DNA of 64,000 nt from Dolomedes plantarius (GCA_907164885.2 OU015492.1:199004460-199068459); one strand, 5' to 3'; positions 39,416-52,475 are shown, counted from the stretch's first letter. Notes: a model not told the origin generated them from the letters alone. Translations and numbers: made by a program.

Positions 39416-40774
39416 TACAGAATCTGAGTATTTTCTAGCTCTTTTACTACGCAGAGTTGATGAATCCTCCATGACCTTTCGCAATCAGTCCCTTATCTTT
39501 AGTAGTATTTGGAATCCGATATTCTGGTAGTAGATATAAAAATGACAGAAAAGAAGAGAATTCTAATGTATTTAGAAAGTAGACTTTATATTATGTAAAT
39601 AAAAAATATGTTGTATAAATCAATTCCCTTTTAGGTTTTTGTTCTTCATTCATTCTTTTATATGTAAATAGTTATTCTTGTTAAATGTGAATGAGAATTC
39701 TGTTTAGTCATAGATTTCACCTAAAACGCATATCCTACATACTAAAAATATGGGCTGCAATAAAAATGTTAAAAAAGTTTTTAAATGCTAAAGGAAGTTT
39801 TCTTTGCAAAAAGTATTTGGAGTATGCATACCACTATGCAAGTTTTTCCCAAGGTTAAAAACCTACTGTTTCATTGTGTGGTGCAAAACAACTCGGCTAG
39901 TTAAAGTAATTTGCACTCACTTGTGGCAAACATGCAGTTCATTTTTATGAAGAAGTTAATTACATCTTAAGATGTTAATTTAATTTTTACAGTCACGAAG
40001 AAAAACTCTGTGTACTATCTTAAAAAATAAAGCGACTGCAATTTTTACTAAAGACCAATGAATAGAATAAGTTACAGTGAATGTAACATTTCAAGTGTAA
40101 GAAAGAAGGCAAGATAATTGGGGAGGCGATTAAGCAGTAAAAATGGAAAAGTAGGGGTTGTGTCAACGGGAGATCTCAGTAAAAGCATAAAGTTGACAGA
40201 TAAATGAAAGGAGGACGAGAGATTTAAGAGGAAAAGTCAGTTGCATGATGGAAGGAGAGACAAAAACTTAGCGATATTCCAAAGGGTCAGAACTGTCTTT
40301 GGGATCCCCCTCTGGAGTTAATGGGATAGGACAAGAGGTTAAGAGGATACCTGGAGGTGCGAAGCCGTGATTACAGTACCAAAAGTTTTAGGTGAAGCTC
40401 ATGCGAGTTGTGATTAGGACGATTAAAAGTAGGTGGTCAGTGAGATGGACCAAATAGGGTGTAGTAATGAAGATCATTGGCTAGAGGCCGAAAACCAATA
40501 AGACGAAGATGGTGCCAAGGTAAGGGCTGAAGAGAAAAACGAAAGGGTAGAAGATGACAAAAGCTTTGTACGTAAAAAGATGTCCTGTTAGAGAATGCAA
40601 ATAGAAGTTAGCATGGAGATACAGAAGATGCACGTTCCGAGAGTGATGATCTGACTGAGGCCAGCAAGAATGATCCTCCCTAGCGGTGAAGCTCCTTGCC
40701 CTGATGATCCCTCAACAGGCGACCAAACTTGGAACGAACCCACTCAGCAACAGCGTAGCGGAGCAGGCAACATA
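39416..40774. other. No supported gene
   Basis: The stretch 40080-40720 is purine-rich and less AT-biased, with many gag, aag and agg words. It contains no domain-bearing frame on either strand. Confidence 0.5.
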
Positions 40775-41143
40775 CACTGGTGTAAGAAATTAAGAGAATT
40801 TGCAGACCTGGTCGATTATCTCTATAACTACAGTACCGATTTTAATGAAATTTGATATGTACATACATTGATACAATACAAAACAAATAACCATTCAATA
40901 ATTGTAATACACAAGCATGATCGTGCGGAACACTCGTTGGAGTCGGAAGGTATGAAACAGCGGTTGCAGAATAAACAAAAAATGGGTTAATAGATGGGTT
41001 AATAGGGGGTATGGTGCCCTCTTACAGATATACAGGTCTCGCAGCGTGATTTCATACTTGAAATAAGGCATTTTATCATTTCCTGTGGCAATTGGTCCCA
41101 CTCGTTCAGCAACGCTGTGTTGAAATGCTGCGCGGAAATGTTA
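40775..41143 (-). mobile_element. Truncated Tc1/Tc3-like element
   Basis: The left edge begins CACTGGTGTAAGAAATTAAG after a TA (40773-40774), a typical Tc1-type terminus. The remaining part holds the last 40 or so codons of a transposase on the minus strand (40999-41130). The 5' half of the element and the other terminus are missing. Confidence 0.6.
40999..41130 (-). pseudogene. Tc1-like transposase C-terminus
   Basis: The minus strand reads LLNEWDQLPQEMIKCLISSM, then KSRCETCISVRGHHTPY and a TAA stop at 40999-41001. Tc1/Tc3 transposases typically end with EEWxxIPQExIxxLIxSMxRR, a short region, then ARGGHTxY. The upstream catalytic core is absent. This family differs from the two complete Tc1 elements in the window. 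Confidence 0.65.
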
Positions 41144-42267
41144 CTCAACAAAATATTTAATTATACTGCTTAATATTTTCATTACGTATATTTATTAACG
41201 ATGTACATATCAGTGGTATCACCTAAGAAAGGTACGATATATTTTCTTGCGTTATGATGATTAATCATCATAAAAATAAAATTGTTCATGGAATATTCCC
41301 TTGTTGGAATGGAAATATATCATCATTTAAGTACAGTAGTACACTGCGAACGCGCGAGATTAACAGATTTCTGAATTGCGGGGTTATCGTTTCGTTGCCA
41401 GTCACCTCATCATTTCCTGAGTGGCACAAGGACTTAACGTTGCATATTGTTGCCAACTTGTGTTTGATGTCATATACTTTTTATTTTTAGCTTGTCTCTT
41501 TTCTTTTCTAAACAATTTATTAATCAACTAAACAATATTTACGTCTCTGAATACTACATAACTAAAGATATTTCGATATACATTCCTTTTTATATGTTAT
41601 ACGTTACGTATAAACGCAAGTTTGTATAAATTTTATTTATTATTACTTCCCATTTGAACAAATATAATTAAAGAATTTAGCAAGAAATCTTTGATGTTTC
41701 AAGCTCAATAATACTAGTACAATTTCAATACATTAAAATTATATTAAGCATGGAAGCAGTGTAAACACAGGTTCGCTTCAGCTTTGTTTACAATTATGAT
41801 TGAGACAAAAATATTATATAAGTTATTATGAAAACTTTGCAAATATATCATCTTTATGTAATTGATTTTCATATGAAAAGAATAAAATACATTTTATCAG
41901 TACAGCAAGTGACTCGTGAACATGAGATCCCCATGGATTTTATTTATTACTATTTAAAACAAAGAAAAACAAACATAGAGAGAATACGAAAGTTTTCTCC
42001 TCCACTATCGTTTTCCACTATTGCTTAGAAAAGTGTTTCTCTTTACATGAGCAAACTTGATAAGGTAATGATAAAGTTAAATTGAAAAAAATAACAATAG
42101 CTCGTCCTTGCTTTCGTATTATTATTCATCGTGTGTTACTTTTTGGCTTGTCTGCACTAATTAACTAGGTATCATGTTAATAAGCTTTTTACCAAGAACT
42201 TGAAAATGGTCATGCCTAGAACCTGAGGTACACGTCCAGTAAGTGTTAAGGATCTCGCTTTACTGAC
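41144..42267. other. AT-rich DNA, no supported gene
   Basis: No coding or structural signal was recognised. Confidence 0.6.
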
Positions 42268-43101
42268 TCGATTACCTAACGTAACGTCGATACAGAAAAT
42301 CCTCTTTATACTGAATGAGTAAATTAATTGCAGTTTTCACATATTTAGCAATTTTGTAGGTTGAATCAGTATATTTTTGAAATGGATTTTAGGTTTTATA
42401 ATGTTTTTGGAGGAAACTAGAGCCATAGACATTCCAGCTTTTCAACTTTCTCTGTACCTAACAGATTGAGATTTTGTATTTTTTGCACTATTCTCATCTT
42501 CAAGGAAAATATAGAGTATATCTGTCCGACTTCTACCCTATACATACGTTGCTTCTTTTAGTGTTTACCTCAAATAATAAAAATACTTATAAAAGTGGGA
42601 AAATGAATAAATTTTGAATACATAAATTATCAAATATAAATTTCCAAAAAATTGCAAAGAGCTAAATTTAATCAGGTATAAAATACTCGACTACCTAACG
42701 TAACGTCGATACAGAAAATCCTCTTTATACTGAATGAGTAAATTAATTGCAGTTTTCACATATTTAGCAATTTTGTAGGTTGAATCAGTATAGTTTTGAA
42801 ATGGATTTTAGATTTTATAATGTTTTTTGGGGAAACTAGAGACATAGACATTCCAGCTTTTCAACTTTCTACCCAACAGATTGAGATTTTCTATTTTTTG
42901 CATTATTCTCATCTTCAAGGAAAATATAGAGTATATCTGTTCGACTTCTACCCTATACATACGTTGCTTCTTTTAGTGTTTACCTCAAATAATAAAAATA
43001 CTTATAAAAGTGGAAAAATGAATAAATTTTGAATACATAAATTATCAAATATAAATTTCTAAAAAATTGTAAAGAGCTAAGTTTAATCAGGTATAAAATA
43101 A
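42268..43101. repeat. 419 bp tandem direct duplication
   Basis: The block beginning ctcgattacctaacgtaacg (anchor word at 42275) recurs as ctcgactacctaacgtaacg (anchor at 42694), offset 419 bp. The two copies align to their ends near 42685 and 43101 with only scattered substitutions and a few small indels. Neither copy has coding potential. The low divergence points to a fairly young segmental duplication. Confidence 0.93.
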
Positions 43102-43114
43102 TGTAACTAAATCT

Positions 43115-43145
43115 ATGAGTAAACATGTAGTCAATGTTTACTCAT
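43115..43145. repeat. Perfect 12 bp hairpin
   Basis: atgagtaaacat (43115-43126) and atgtttactcat (43134-43145) are exact complements around a 7 nt loop. It lies just after the 419 bp tandem. Confidence 0.85.
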
Positions 43146-43479
43146 ACCGTATAATGTTCACAGATATACAGACTGTAATCTATTCTTACAAGATGGTAGT
43201 CACACCCATTTAATTCTCACACCCTGACTGCACTAAATTCCATACAGCAATAGTAAAATTCCGGCTAACAGACATTTCACATTTGTGGATATCCCTCTTC
43301 TGTGGATTCATAAATACACATTAGCCATGAGAAATTTTATCATGAATGTTTTGAAGAGCTCTCGTTCAGTTCAATTTTTTTGGACAACCTTAGATATGAA
43401 CACTGTTTTTACTATATTGGAATAAGAAGTGAGGCAGTTATGCGGAGCCCGTGTAGGCCGATCGCATATTATTCTATAA

Positions 43480-43758
43480 GGATTTTTATCCTGAAGAAAT
43501 TGAAGGTGCTATTTTATCAAGAATCAATAGACAGAAGTTCTGATAAGTTATGGGTTGTTAATAGTGCATTCATTCCAGATTTTCCAAGGAGGGATTCGGC
43601 AGCCTTGATCCGGCTTTTAACTAATCATGACTAATTAGCTAAACATCTGAGACGCTTGAAAATTCTATGGAATTCTTTCTGCACTATTTGTGATAAACCA
43701 CAAGTTATGGTCATTTTTCACATCCAAACCTGTGCGGCGATATCAGGAAACAAGAGTA
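43480..43758 (+). pseudogene. LINE ORF2 C-terminal fragment
   Basis: The plus-strand frame reads FIPDFPRRDSAALIRLLTNH, then D, a TAA stop, and continues in the same frame as LAKHLRRLKILWNSFCTICD and ITCAAI-like residues (HIQTCAAISGN). The pattern PR..A..FRLLTGHDCLAKHLHR...C..C...H...C is the conserved LINE C-terminus, also seen at 30651-30956. The reading is broken by one stop. It ends exactly where the TIR element at 43759 begins, which suggests an insertion cut it. Confidence 0.65.
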
Positions 43759-44727
43759 GGGGAAACTCTTGTATCTATCGCCGGCTAATTTCAAATGGCA
43801 GTATCTTTACTTATAACTAACTTACAATAATAAAAATAGTTTGTATACATTACGTGATTTATTCTCTTTAAATAAAATCACATCAAGTGTAGAAAAAAAA
43901 TTTTGTAAATGATATCGAAAATTAAAAAAAAAAAATTACAAATGGCCCTAGGTACAATAACACTATTGTACCTAGGGCCAGTTATTTCCTAACACTGAAA
44001 TTGTTGTTTACATTAAAAAAAATTTGTATGCCTTATTTCTTTCATGCACAACTTCTAAAGTCTTCGTAAGGAAGAAATGTTAATTGTAGGGTATGTCTTA
44101 AAGGGAGAAATGTTAATTGTAGGCAATGTCTTAAAGGAAGAAATGTTAATTATTTCATCACTTTCTAATGTATGTTTTTTCTCCATTGTCTTCTTAATGA
44201 TCCCACATCAATTTTCTGTTTCAAACACAGATTTCGTAAAATTTTTTTCAACAATAATTTTTTTCAATATTTGTGCTTGAATTTCATTTTTCTCGGGAGT
44301 ACAAGTGAGAATTCACCACTTGCCAAGTTTTCGTCCACCTCTTGTCTACCAGAGGCCATGGCCCTAGATACAAGATGTTGTTGTTTTTGGCAAAATGGCT
44401 TCCATAGCCAGAGACCTGCAGAAACCAAACTTTGTTTTTTATATCATTTTTTCCTTTAATGATTACAAAAATTATCTGCTATACATTAAAACATAAGTTT
44501 GCACTTACTTTCAAAAAATAAAAATTCAAATTGAAGTGAAAAAAATTTAGTTTTGATCATCAAATCAAGACTTTCTTTACTATTTAACTATAGCTTCTTC
44601 TTGCTTTCATTTAAAATGGCTGTTATGATTTGAAACAGTGTTTTCACTCACTCCAATGAATAAAAATTCTGTAAAATAATAATTATTTAAATAAAGCATG
44701 GTGGCCCTAGGTACAAGAGTTTTCCCC
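43759..44727 (+). mobile_element. TIR element GGGGAAACTCTTGTA, possibly two nested copies
   Basis: The left end GGGGAAACTCTTGTATCTA and right end, inverted, GGGGAAAACTCTTGTACCTA form terminal inverted repeats. Internally, tggccctaggtacaata (43943-43959) and its perfect complement (43964-43980) meet around a 4 nt loop, and both resemble the right terminus. The simplest reading is two elements abutting head to head, or an element with a duplicated end. A three-fold 33 bp tandem (44074-44160) lies inside. No transposase was recognised; the family is unknown to me. Confidence 0.6.
44074..44160. repeat. 33 bp tandem repeat, 2.6 copies
   Basis: Units start at 44074, 44107 and 44140 (gaaatgttaattgtaggg...cttaaaggga), with few differences between the first two; the third is partial. 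Confidence 0.9.
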
Positions 44728-44814
44728 ATTTATTGATCAATTAAAACGTCGTTTATCCTTATTCGTTTTAAATTTTAACTTCTTGTTGTTTGCTTTCTTG
44801 TTTTACTTTTTACC

Positions 44815-45024
44815 ATAGGATTACGTTCCTCAATAACAGTCCTTCGAAGAGAAAAAAATTGTCCTGCGTCGGGAGTTGTAATTCTGGCAAACGCGCCAAA
44901 CCCAAACCCAGTGGCAGTAAACAGTCAAACAGGAAAGGTACAATGATGCGTTTTTTTTTTTTTAAACAGACGTAAGCAAACGATAAGTAATCCTACGTTA
45001 ATAACCCTCGGTAGTTTCGTTATC
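44815..45024 (+). mobile_element. Dispersed repeat R2, compact copy
   Basis: The head taggattacgttcctcaata and the tail gataagtaatcctacgttaa lie only about 200 bp apart, with a T run in place of the TA tract. This copy shows the R2 unit without insertions and is the key for reading the nests at 11254-14310 and 46046-47105. Confidence 0.75.
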
Positions 45025-46045
45025 AGAGAACACGAAATCCTGAAATTTTTTTATCTTGTTTTTGTTTATTGCTTTCCATTGGAAATAAAAAAAAATATTT
45101 TGAAATAGGATCCCTGTTCGGAGAATTTTTGAACCAGTACGATATCTATCAAATTTCCTTCATATTAGATAAAGAAAAAAAAGGGAAGGGTGATTATTAC
45201 TTCATTCCTTGGGGGAAAAAAGCTAGCAAACAAAAAAAAAAACAATGGCATGGCTCTGACAGGGGTTTAGACAAGTGACCTGTCAGTGGTTATTGTTGTG
45301 CTTATGGATATACACGTACAGTTTAGGATTAGGAATTTCTGAAATTCCCACGAAAACAGATGCTTTTCAGAATAAAACAAGTAAATACAGAACGGGTGAA
45401 AACAAACAAAAAAACATTAATACAAAATTAGGGGTTAAAGAGAATCAATTGGTAGGAATTTCAGCCACAGGTCCTGCGGGTCAACACTTCGGGGGCTGAA
45501 TTAGAAGACTGCGTTCTGGGTTAGAATGTTTTCATTCGAGTAAAATGATTTAAAAACCTTAGATTTAAACCCTTCGTTAAAATGCATAACGAAGATGATA
45601 AATTCCACTAATGGTAAATCGTAGTTTTTTGAAAACCAAAACTAAATTTGTACCAAAATAAAATAAAATTTTGTGAGTGAAATAGTGTAAGAGTCTATCA
45701 GAAGAAATACGCTTATTTCATTTTAAATCGTAATCCTCAGATTTGGGCATTAAACAATACTTTCATTCTTTCTCCTCAAGTTCACTCTTTTTTTTGTGTT
45801 ACAAATTTTCTGTCTCACGGTTCCTCAGATCTGATGAGACATGGACACCTGTATACATACTGTACAATTATTCAATCATTTTACCTGAAACGACCTAAAC
45901 ATTCAGTTTGCGAATTCGACAAACCGTACTTCTAGCATCGCACCAGAAAATCTGCTTTCAAATTAGTGCAACTAACTATACCTCCAGTCGTACGTTAAAC
46001 GCAATTCATGACTTTTTCAACATCATATCTTTCAGACAGTATTTT
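45025..46045. other. AT-rich DNA, no supported gene
   Basis: Short open frames around 45069-45499 have no domain. No paired repeats were recognised. Confidence 0.55.
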
Positions 46046-46214
46046 TAGCGTAGGATTACGTTCCTCCATAACGGTCCTCCGGAAAGCAAAACCTTAGATG
46101 TTCTGCGTCGCGTGTTATAATTTTGGCAGCACGCCAAACCCAGTCTGTATCGCTTGGGCAAGCTCTAAACAGTTATACAGAAAAGTACCAAAATGAGTCA
46201 TAATTTTGACACTG

Positions 46215-47003
<789 letters not shown>

Positions 47004-47105
47004 TATATACGTACATATATATAGATACATATATTCATAACACATACATATATACATACAAGAGGTAAGCAACGATAAGTAATCCTACATTAATAACCCG
47101 TGGTG

Positions 47106-47445
47106 GTTTCGTTAGAAGGGGCAACTTGAATTTTTTTAGCAGAATTTCGGTGCACCCTTAGTAGCAAAAGAAGTGAAAAATAGCACTATGACAATTATTT
47201 TAAGAGCAAATAGAATTTAAAAAAAAGGAACTGACTTTATCATACTTTTAGTATCTTAAAAGGTTATAGAGAAATTAGCTCACTTCTACCCAGAGTTGGG
47301 TGTATATAATTAGAAGTAGCACTCTAAATGAATTTGATGCAAACACAGTTTATACATGAAACAATGTTTATTGAATTCGTTGCACATATAGAATTTGCTT
47401 TTACAGCAATAAGCATACGTACTACTTGTACGGAATATATATATA

Positions 47446-47527
<82 letters not shown>

Positions 47528-49793
47528 TATATATATATATATATATATGCATTCAATATTATACAGTTTGCCATACTCACAAACCAGCAGAGAGTCAAAC
47601 CAGCAGTACTGCCACGTAAACTTTTTGGGCCCCCTAAGCCCTAGCGCAGGATAACACCTGGAGCTACTTACCTCGTAGCTCCCTCTCGCTTATCTATCAA
47701 CCTTAACAAACCTTCTTCAACCCTAACCACCTTTTTTATTAATGGCGCTGCATGGTATTTATATTAAGCGCGTATGCCGAAATTAGCATATCTCAAGCAG
47801 CTTCTTTAATTCATTCACTCAAAAGTTCGATTCTTGTGAATCGAATCTTGTGTATACCTTACAAGGTCTATTTCTAAAAATTTCAAAAAATGAAAGATAA
47901 AAAATTCTGGAAAAATCATTATTCAAATATACGTACACTTTCAAATTTCTTTTGCCTATCTCTAGTATCAGAAACTATTCGATTAAAGAGTCACTGAGAA
48001 GAGTGGAGAAATAAATTAACATTATGACAAGGATTTTGAGAGTAAATAAAATTAAAAATTTATATGAACTCACTTTGCTATACTTTAAGCAATTTAAAAT
48101 GCCTAAATCATAACATTTAAAAAGCACAAAACTACTGGAGTAACAAAGTTCGTTAGTTTGTTATATGATAGAGAATTAATGTTCGAATAAACGTATATTT
48201 CCAAATTCTTATCATATATTCTTAGTATTAGGAATTATTCGCTTAAAGAGTAACCGAGAAGTGGGATGCAGAATTATATAAGCAGTTGCCTTAATAAATA
48301 AGGTATTTTTTGGCAGAGAACTCTAGAAACGTATTCTTGTAAATCCGCAAAGCGTTAAAGCTATAAAGAACTTTATCCGTCTGCTTCACTGGTATTTTAA
48401 AATCTTTCTTTATGAGGAAGCCGCTTTATTTGCTTTACTCTTCCTCAATGTTTATTCAGTGCCTTCCAGTCAAAGGTATCAGAAGGAGTCACCGTGTCTA
48501 AAATTAGAATCATTCCAAGTTTTACTTTGAATGGGTAGTTGCAATTATTGTAAAGAAACTGACTGAGAGAGAGAGAAGAGAATACTTCAGAGTCTCGATG
48601 TTTGACTGGAACGGATGATTGCGAAACGTATGGAAACTAGGGAAGTGTGATTGTCTTGGGGCTATCGGAAAATGGATAAACTGCATTTAATTCGATTTAT
48701 CCATTTAAAATCTACGTATGTGTAAAATTTTGCTACCAATGATGGCTTTAAAGTAACGGAAAGAAAAGCAAGCATAGACAGTGCTAAAGTGATCAAAATC
48801 AAAACACATTACACTAGTAACGAGTAATTTAATAAATGAAGGTATTAATTGACAAACGGAGATTTTCCTGTTAGAGGTAATTTAAATAATGTAGGTATTT
48901 ATGAAGTCATTATTGAATAGATAAATATTAAAGTTTTTATATAATTGCTTTATGTGATATAGAAACTTGACCGGAATTCTAGACATGTTCGATGTTTGCA
49001 ACATAAGATACTGTACTGGGATGGCAATTAGCGTGAAAAGGTTAGTGATCATTCTACAATTGCTAGAACATAAATTATATATATTCAGAGAAACTTCTCT
49101 AGCCAGCTACCCCTCAAAACAGCCATATTTTGTTCAAAACCGATTCAATACATTCCACAGAGCCAATGGTATTTTATAACCTTTTCTGCGGCCACGACTC
49201 AAAAAGGTCGGTTTTAGTCGGAACCAAGATTGGCCGCCATAGAAAAATTTCCCTGTATTGGGGGAGGAGGGCGAGAAGGGGTCACTGTATAAGAGAACTG
49301 TTTAAAAGGGAATTTTTTTTACATATTAGTTTGTCGGTCAATCGTTATAGTGACGGACTGGATTTATTAAACGAAAAATTTCATCCCGAGACCATCAGAA
49401 ATATCTTTCTTCAGTGAAACAACAATCATTGATATGTTATAGGAAATTATATATATAATATCCGTTGTCTCTGTATAAGACTTCCGGGCTGTACTCATCT
49501 TTCATTTGAAGCCTTCAGTAAACAAACAGCCGGTAAGGCTTAATTTCAATTTCAGATGTGGATCAGAATTTTTTCTTACCTAAAAACTAATATCTTCTCC
49601 ATCAAATCACGTTTGTTCAGAATATTTTTCCATAAAACATTCAGAACCCCAAAAAACGGATGCTTTTAGCTGTAAATTTAACAGTTTTTAAAAATCTGTT
49701 TACTTTTGCGATGAATTCTGAAAGTAAACAAACTTGAATGTGAATGAATCAAGTAGCTCAAGTATTCATATCGCGTAGTGAGCTGTAAAAAAC
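47106..49793. other. AT-rich DNA with one (TA)n tract, no supported gene
   Basis: A TA tract with tgcatata breaks lies at about 47437-47548. A GC-richer patch follows at 47575-47700 with no recognised content. Open frames at 48967-49417 lack domains. The rest is AT-rich. Confidence 0.5.
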
Positions 49794-50143
49794 TGGATGG
49801 CAGTCTACTATTCCAATCGCATGAAAAACTAAATAAATAAAAAAATAATGAAAGGGTTTGTTTTTACAAGGTGTGGATTAAATGCAATATTGTTAGATAA
49901 TTCGGGATATTTTTTAACTTTCATATACTTTTTCCATTATGACGTCATTATTAGTATTATGACGTCAAAATGACGAGTTGGATGGCAGTCTACTACTCCA
50001 ATCGCATGAAATAATAAATAAATAAAAAATAATGAAAGATTTTGCTTTTACAAGGTGTAGATTAAATGCAATATTGTTAGATAATTCGGGATATTTTTTA
50101 ACTTTCATATATTTTTTTCCATTATGACGTCAAAATGACGGGT
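49794..50143. repeat. 185 bp tandem duplication with TGACGTCA words
   Basis: Units begin at 49794 and 49979 (ttggatggcagtctact), offset 185 bp, and align over their length. Unit 1 contains two tgacgtca words with a short duplication between them, while unit 2 has one. TGACGTCA is the CRE/CREB palindrome, but no promoter is evident. Confidence 0.9.
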
Positions 50144-50206
50144 TACCTTCTAGTTATATTTAGAAACACAATATTGCCACTTAACGACTAATTATAAGAG
50201 AAAAAG

Positions 50207-51392
50207 ATTTTGAAAGAGCGGTCATCTTGTCAGACGCCATATCAACTATTCAAGCTATAACTGCTTTTAAAACCCTTGACTCAAGCAGGACTGAAGGTTT
50301 TGGAAAAAATTTTACGCACCTTAACGAAATGAGCAAAGAGGTGGAATTGCAATGGATCCCAGCCCACTGTGGAGTTCACGGGAATGAAATGAATGACCAA
50401 CTAGCCAAAAAAAGGGACTTTGATAACACAAACATCGGTTACGGAAATTCCCTTCATTTCAGCATCAAGAATTATAAAAATAAAAAGGAATTCTCAGTAT
50501 AAAAAGAGAAAATTTAGAGATATACAAAATAAGGAATGGAAAGAATCAATATTACATATCCCCTCAGCACCAAGAAGTGTTGATTTTAGACTTGCCACGG
50601 AATACGACTGTTTGCCTAAATACCTTTTCTGGTTAGGTATTCTCGTAAGCCCTGTAGCGTACTGGAAATATGGTCTTATTTCCCAAGCCCCCACAAGTGC
50701 TTGAAACACAGCTGCGTGTATTTCAAGGAAAGTGTTGCTCGTTTCCACCAGTTCGGAACACGTGGGGGGATTAAAGAACGTTTTCCCACAGATGCAGCCA
50801 GTAAAGCTGTCGTTCTAACGATTCTGGAATGCAATAAAGTTACGAAGGAACTGTCACCAACGTTTGCCGACCCCCTTTCTGGGAGAGAGTCGCTGGGTAG
50901 AACGCGCCCTGTGTGGACGTGTGTGTTTTCGGCTCTGTACATTGTAAATCTACACGGGATTTTAATTGAATATGTTGCACTGTTTAAATGTTAATTCTTT
51001 TTGTAAATAAATTTCCTCGTTGAGTTTTGTTTTAGAAAATTGGCCTTCGCTTTTTAATTAGGACTTTGTCTTTCTTTGTTATGGATCCCATGGTAGTAAT
51101 TTTTAGCAACGCCTCAGAGAATTTATCAGCCTTGTTGTGACGCCACAGCCCAAACTGTACTCTTTGTGGTATAGCAGTGCCTACGGATGCACAGCATTTG
51201 CCACTGTGGTCCGCATTATCAAGTAACTGTCTTTATGGCAGATATTGGGAAACCAGGGAACTGATGAGAATGAACGGATATCAGCCCAATGAGACTATTG
51301 TTTCTGCTCAAAGATTTCTATATGCCATTTTGTTTTGTGTTTCGATTCTTCTGTTTGCTTGTTATATTTTAGTGGCATATAATGGTGTTTAG
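50207..51392 (+). pseudogene. LINE RNase H plus C-terminal domain, disrupted
   Basis: The frame opens with ERAVILSDAISTIQAI, then MSKEVELQWIPAHCGVHGNE and MNDQLAKK. ILSDxxSxIQAI and WIPAHCGxxGNExxDxLAK are the RNase H signature blocks of LINEs. A frameshift near 50490 moves the reading to DIQNKEWKESILHIPSAPRS, FRLATEYDCLPKYLF and LGILVSP. There the LTR interrupts. After the LTR and one copy of GCCC the frame resumes as NCTLCGIAVPTDAQHLPL and GRYWETRELM. Removing the LTR with one duplication copy restores GILVSPNCTLCG in frame. Besides the LTR the gene has at least one frameshift and no 5' half, so it was dead on arrival. Confidence 0.88.
50653..51147 (+). mobile_element. Solo LTR with GCCC target duplication
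   Basis: 495 bp, starting TGTAGCGTACTGG and ending GTTGTGACGCCACA, with TG...CA edges. GCCC flanks it at 50649-50652 and 51148-51151. AATAAA at 51006-51011 is the likely polyadenylation signal. The 4 bp duplication fits Ty3/gypsy-type integration. The insertion is proved by the interrupted LINE frame around it. No internal region remains. Confidence 0.9.
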
Positions 51393-51448
51393 ATGTATGT
51401 TTATGTGATATTGCTTTAATAATAACAATAAAAAATATTTAAAAACAT

Positions 51449-52475
51449 ACGAGTTGAGTCAGCTGTTTAAGAAATATCTATGTTCGCATTAAGAGGGGAG
51501 TTCTAAGTTTTTCCCTCTTTATAAAGCCTCGGGCATTATAGACTCTTTAAGGCTGCTTAGACTCTTTAAGGCTCCAGTTGACAGTTCGAGAATTCCACCC
51601 CCCCCCCTTAGGATTAACATTTTGAGGGATTGTAATGGTTCTCTCTCTATAGGGGGGTTAAGCGCTGCCCCCAAATTTTTTATTTAAAGTATATTTTTGT
51701 CACCTATTTACGGGTACATAAATGCTGATAATCCAATAAAATTGGTATTGTCAGATAGCCTGAACTTTTCTGCAAAGTGCTACCGGATTCATTTTATAAA
51801 TTTCGTCCACCGAAGGAATTTATGAGCGTTTAAAACACACTATATCAGATTTTTTCCCGAATAATTTAAATTTTAAAATATTAATTTCATTTTTTTAAAA
51901 AAACGAAAAAGGTACACAAATGTAAAATTTCTTTCTCTATGACGGAGTACAATTTAAAAAAAAAGAATCTTTGATTCCAAGTCGGCAATCCGTGGACAAT
52001 TTTTCTCCATAGGTTAACATTGAGGTGAGCGAATCCAATAGGATTTGTACATAGCAGTCTTAACAATTCAGCGGGTACGCCCGTGAATTAAGTGCGACAT
52101 TTTCGTAATTATGAATGGCTTGTTTTTACATGTAAGGTTTGAATGTTCTAAGCAGTTTCTATTTATAGCTACACCCTTTCTAATGCAGGTCTGATTATAA
52201 GACCCACGTATTCCTTTCCATTTATTTGTTAGTCGTGATTTAACCGAGGTATACCAGCGATTATACTGGATTACAATACGACAAAAGCAGGAGTTTATGT
52301 AGTCGATCCAATGTGCAGCTATTACACGGTATCCCGCATATCACGAAGATGGACAATCTCATTGTTTTTCAGGGTTTTGAACATAATAGGTATCCATTCG
52401 CAAGTTGTCCTGAGATCCAATAAACCGGACAGTTTTGAAATAATGCGATTGTATTATGTATTCTTTGGCCTTTAA
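51449..52475. other. AT-rich DNA with R4 repeat blocks
   Basis: 51670-51860 is the reverse complement of block X of repeat R4 (35093-35250), and about 52010-52070 is a direct copy of block Y. A short tandem agactctttaaggct occurs twice near 51540-51570. No gene is supported. Confidence 0.6.

Larger units (their letters stand above)
50207..51448 (+). mobile_element. 5'-truncated LINE interrupted by a solo LTR
   Basis: The RNase H region and C-terminus of a non-LTR retrotransposon (50207-50652 and 51148-51392), followed by a short 3' region and an A-rich tail at about 51416-51448. It is split by an LTR at 50653-51147. There is no endonuclease or reverse transcriptase domain. Confidence 0.85.

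Noticed and set aside
42268..43101. CRISPR-like or satellite array
   Set aside because: Only two long units without spacer pattern; a simple tandem duplication. No CRISPR-like array exists anywhere in the window.
43380..43634. 84-codon host gene
   Set aside because: The second half matches the LINE C-terminal pattern and continues beyond the stop in the same frame, so it is a retrotransposon fragment.
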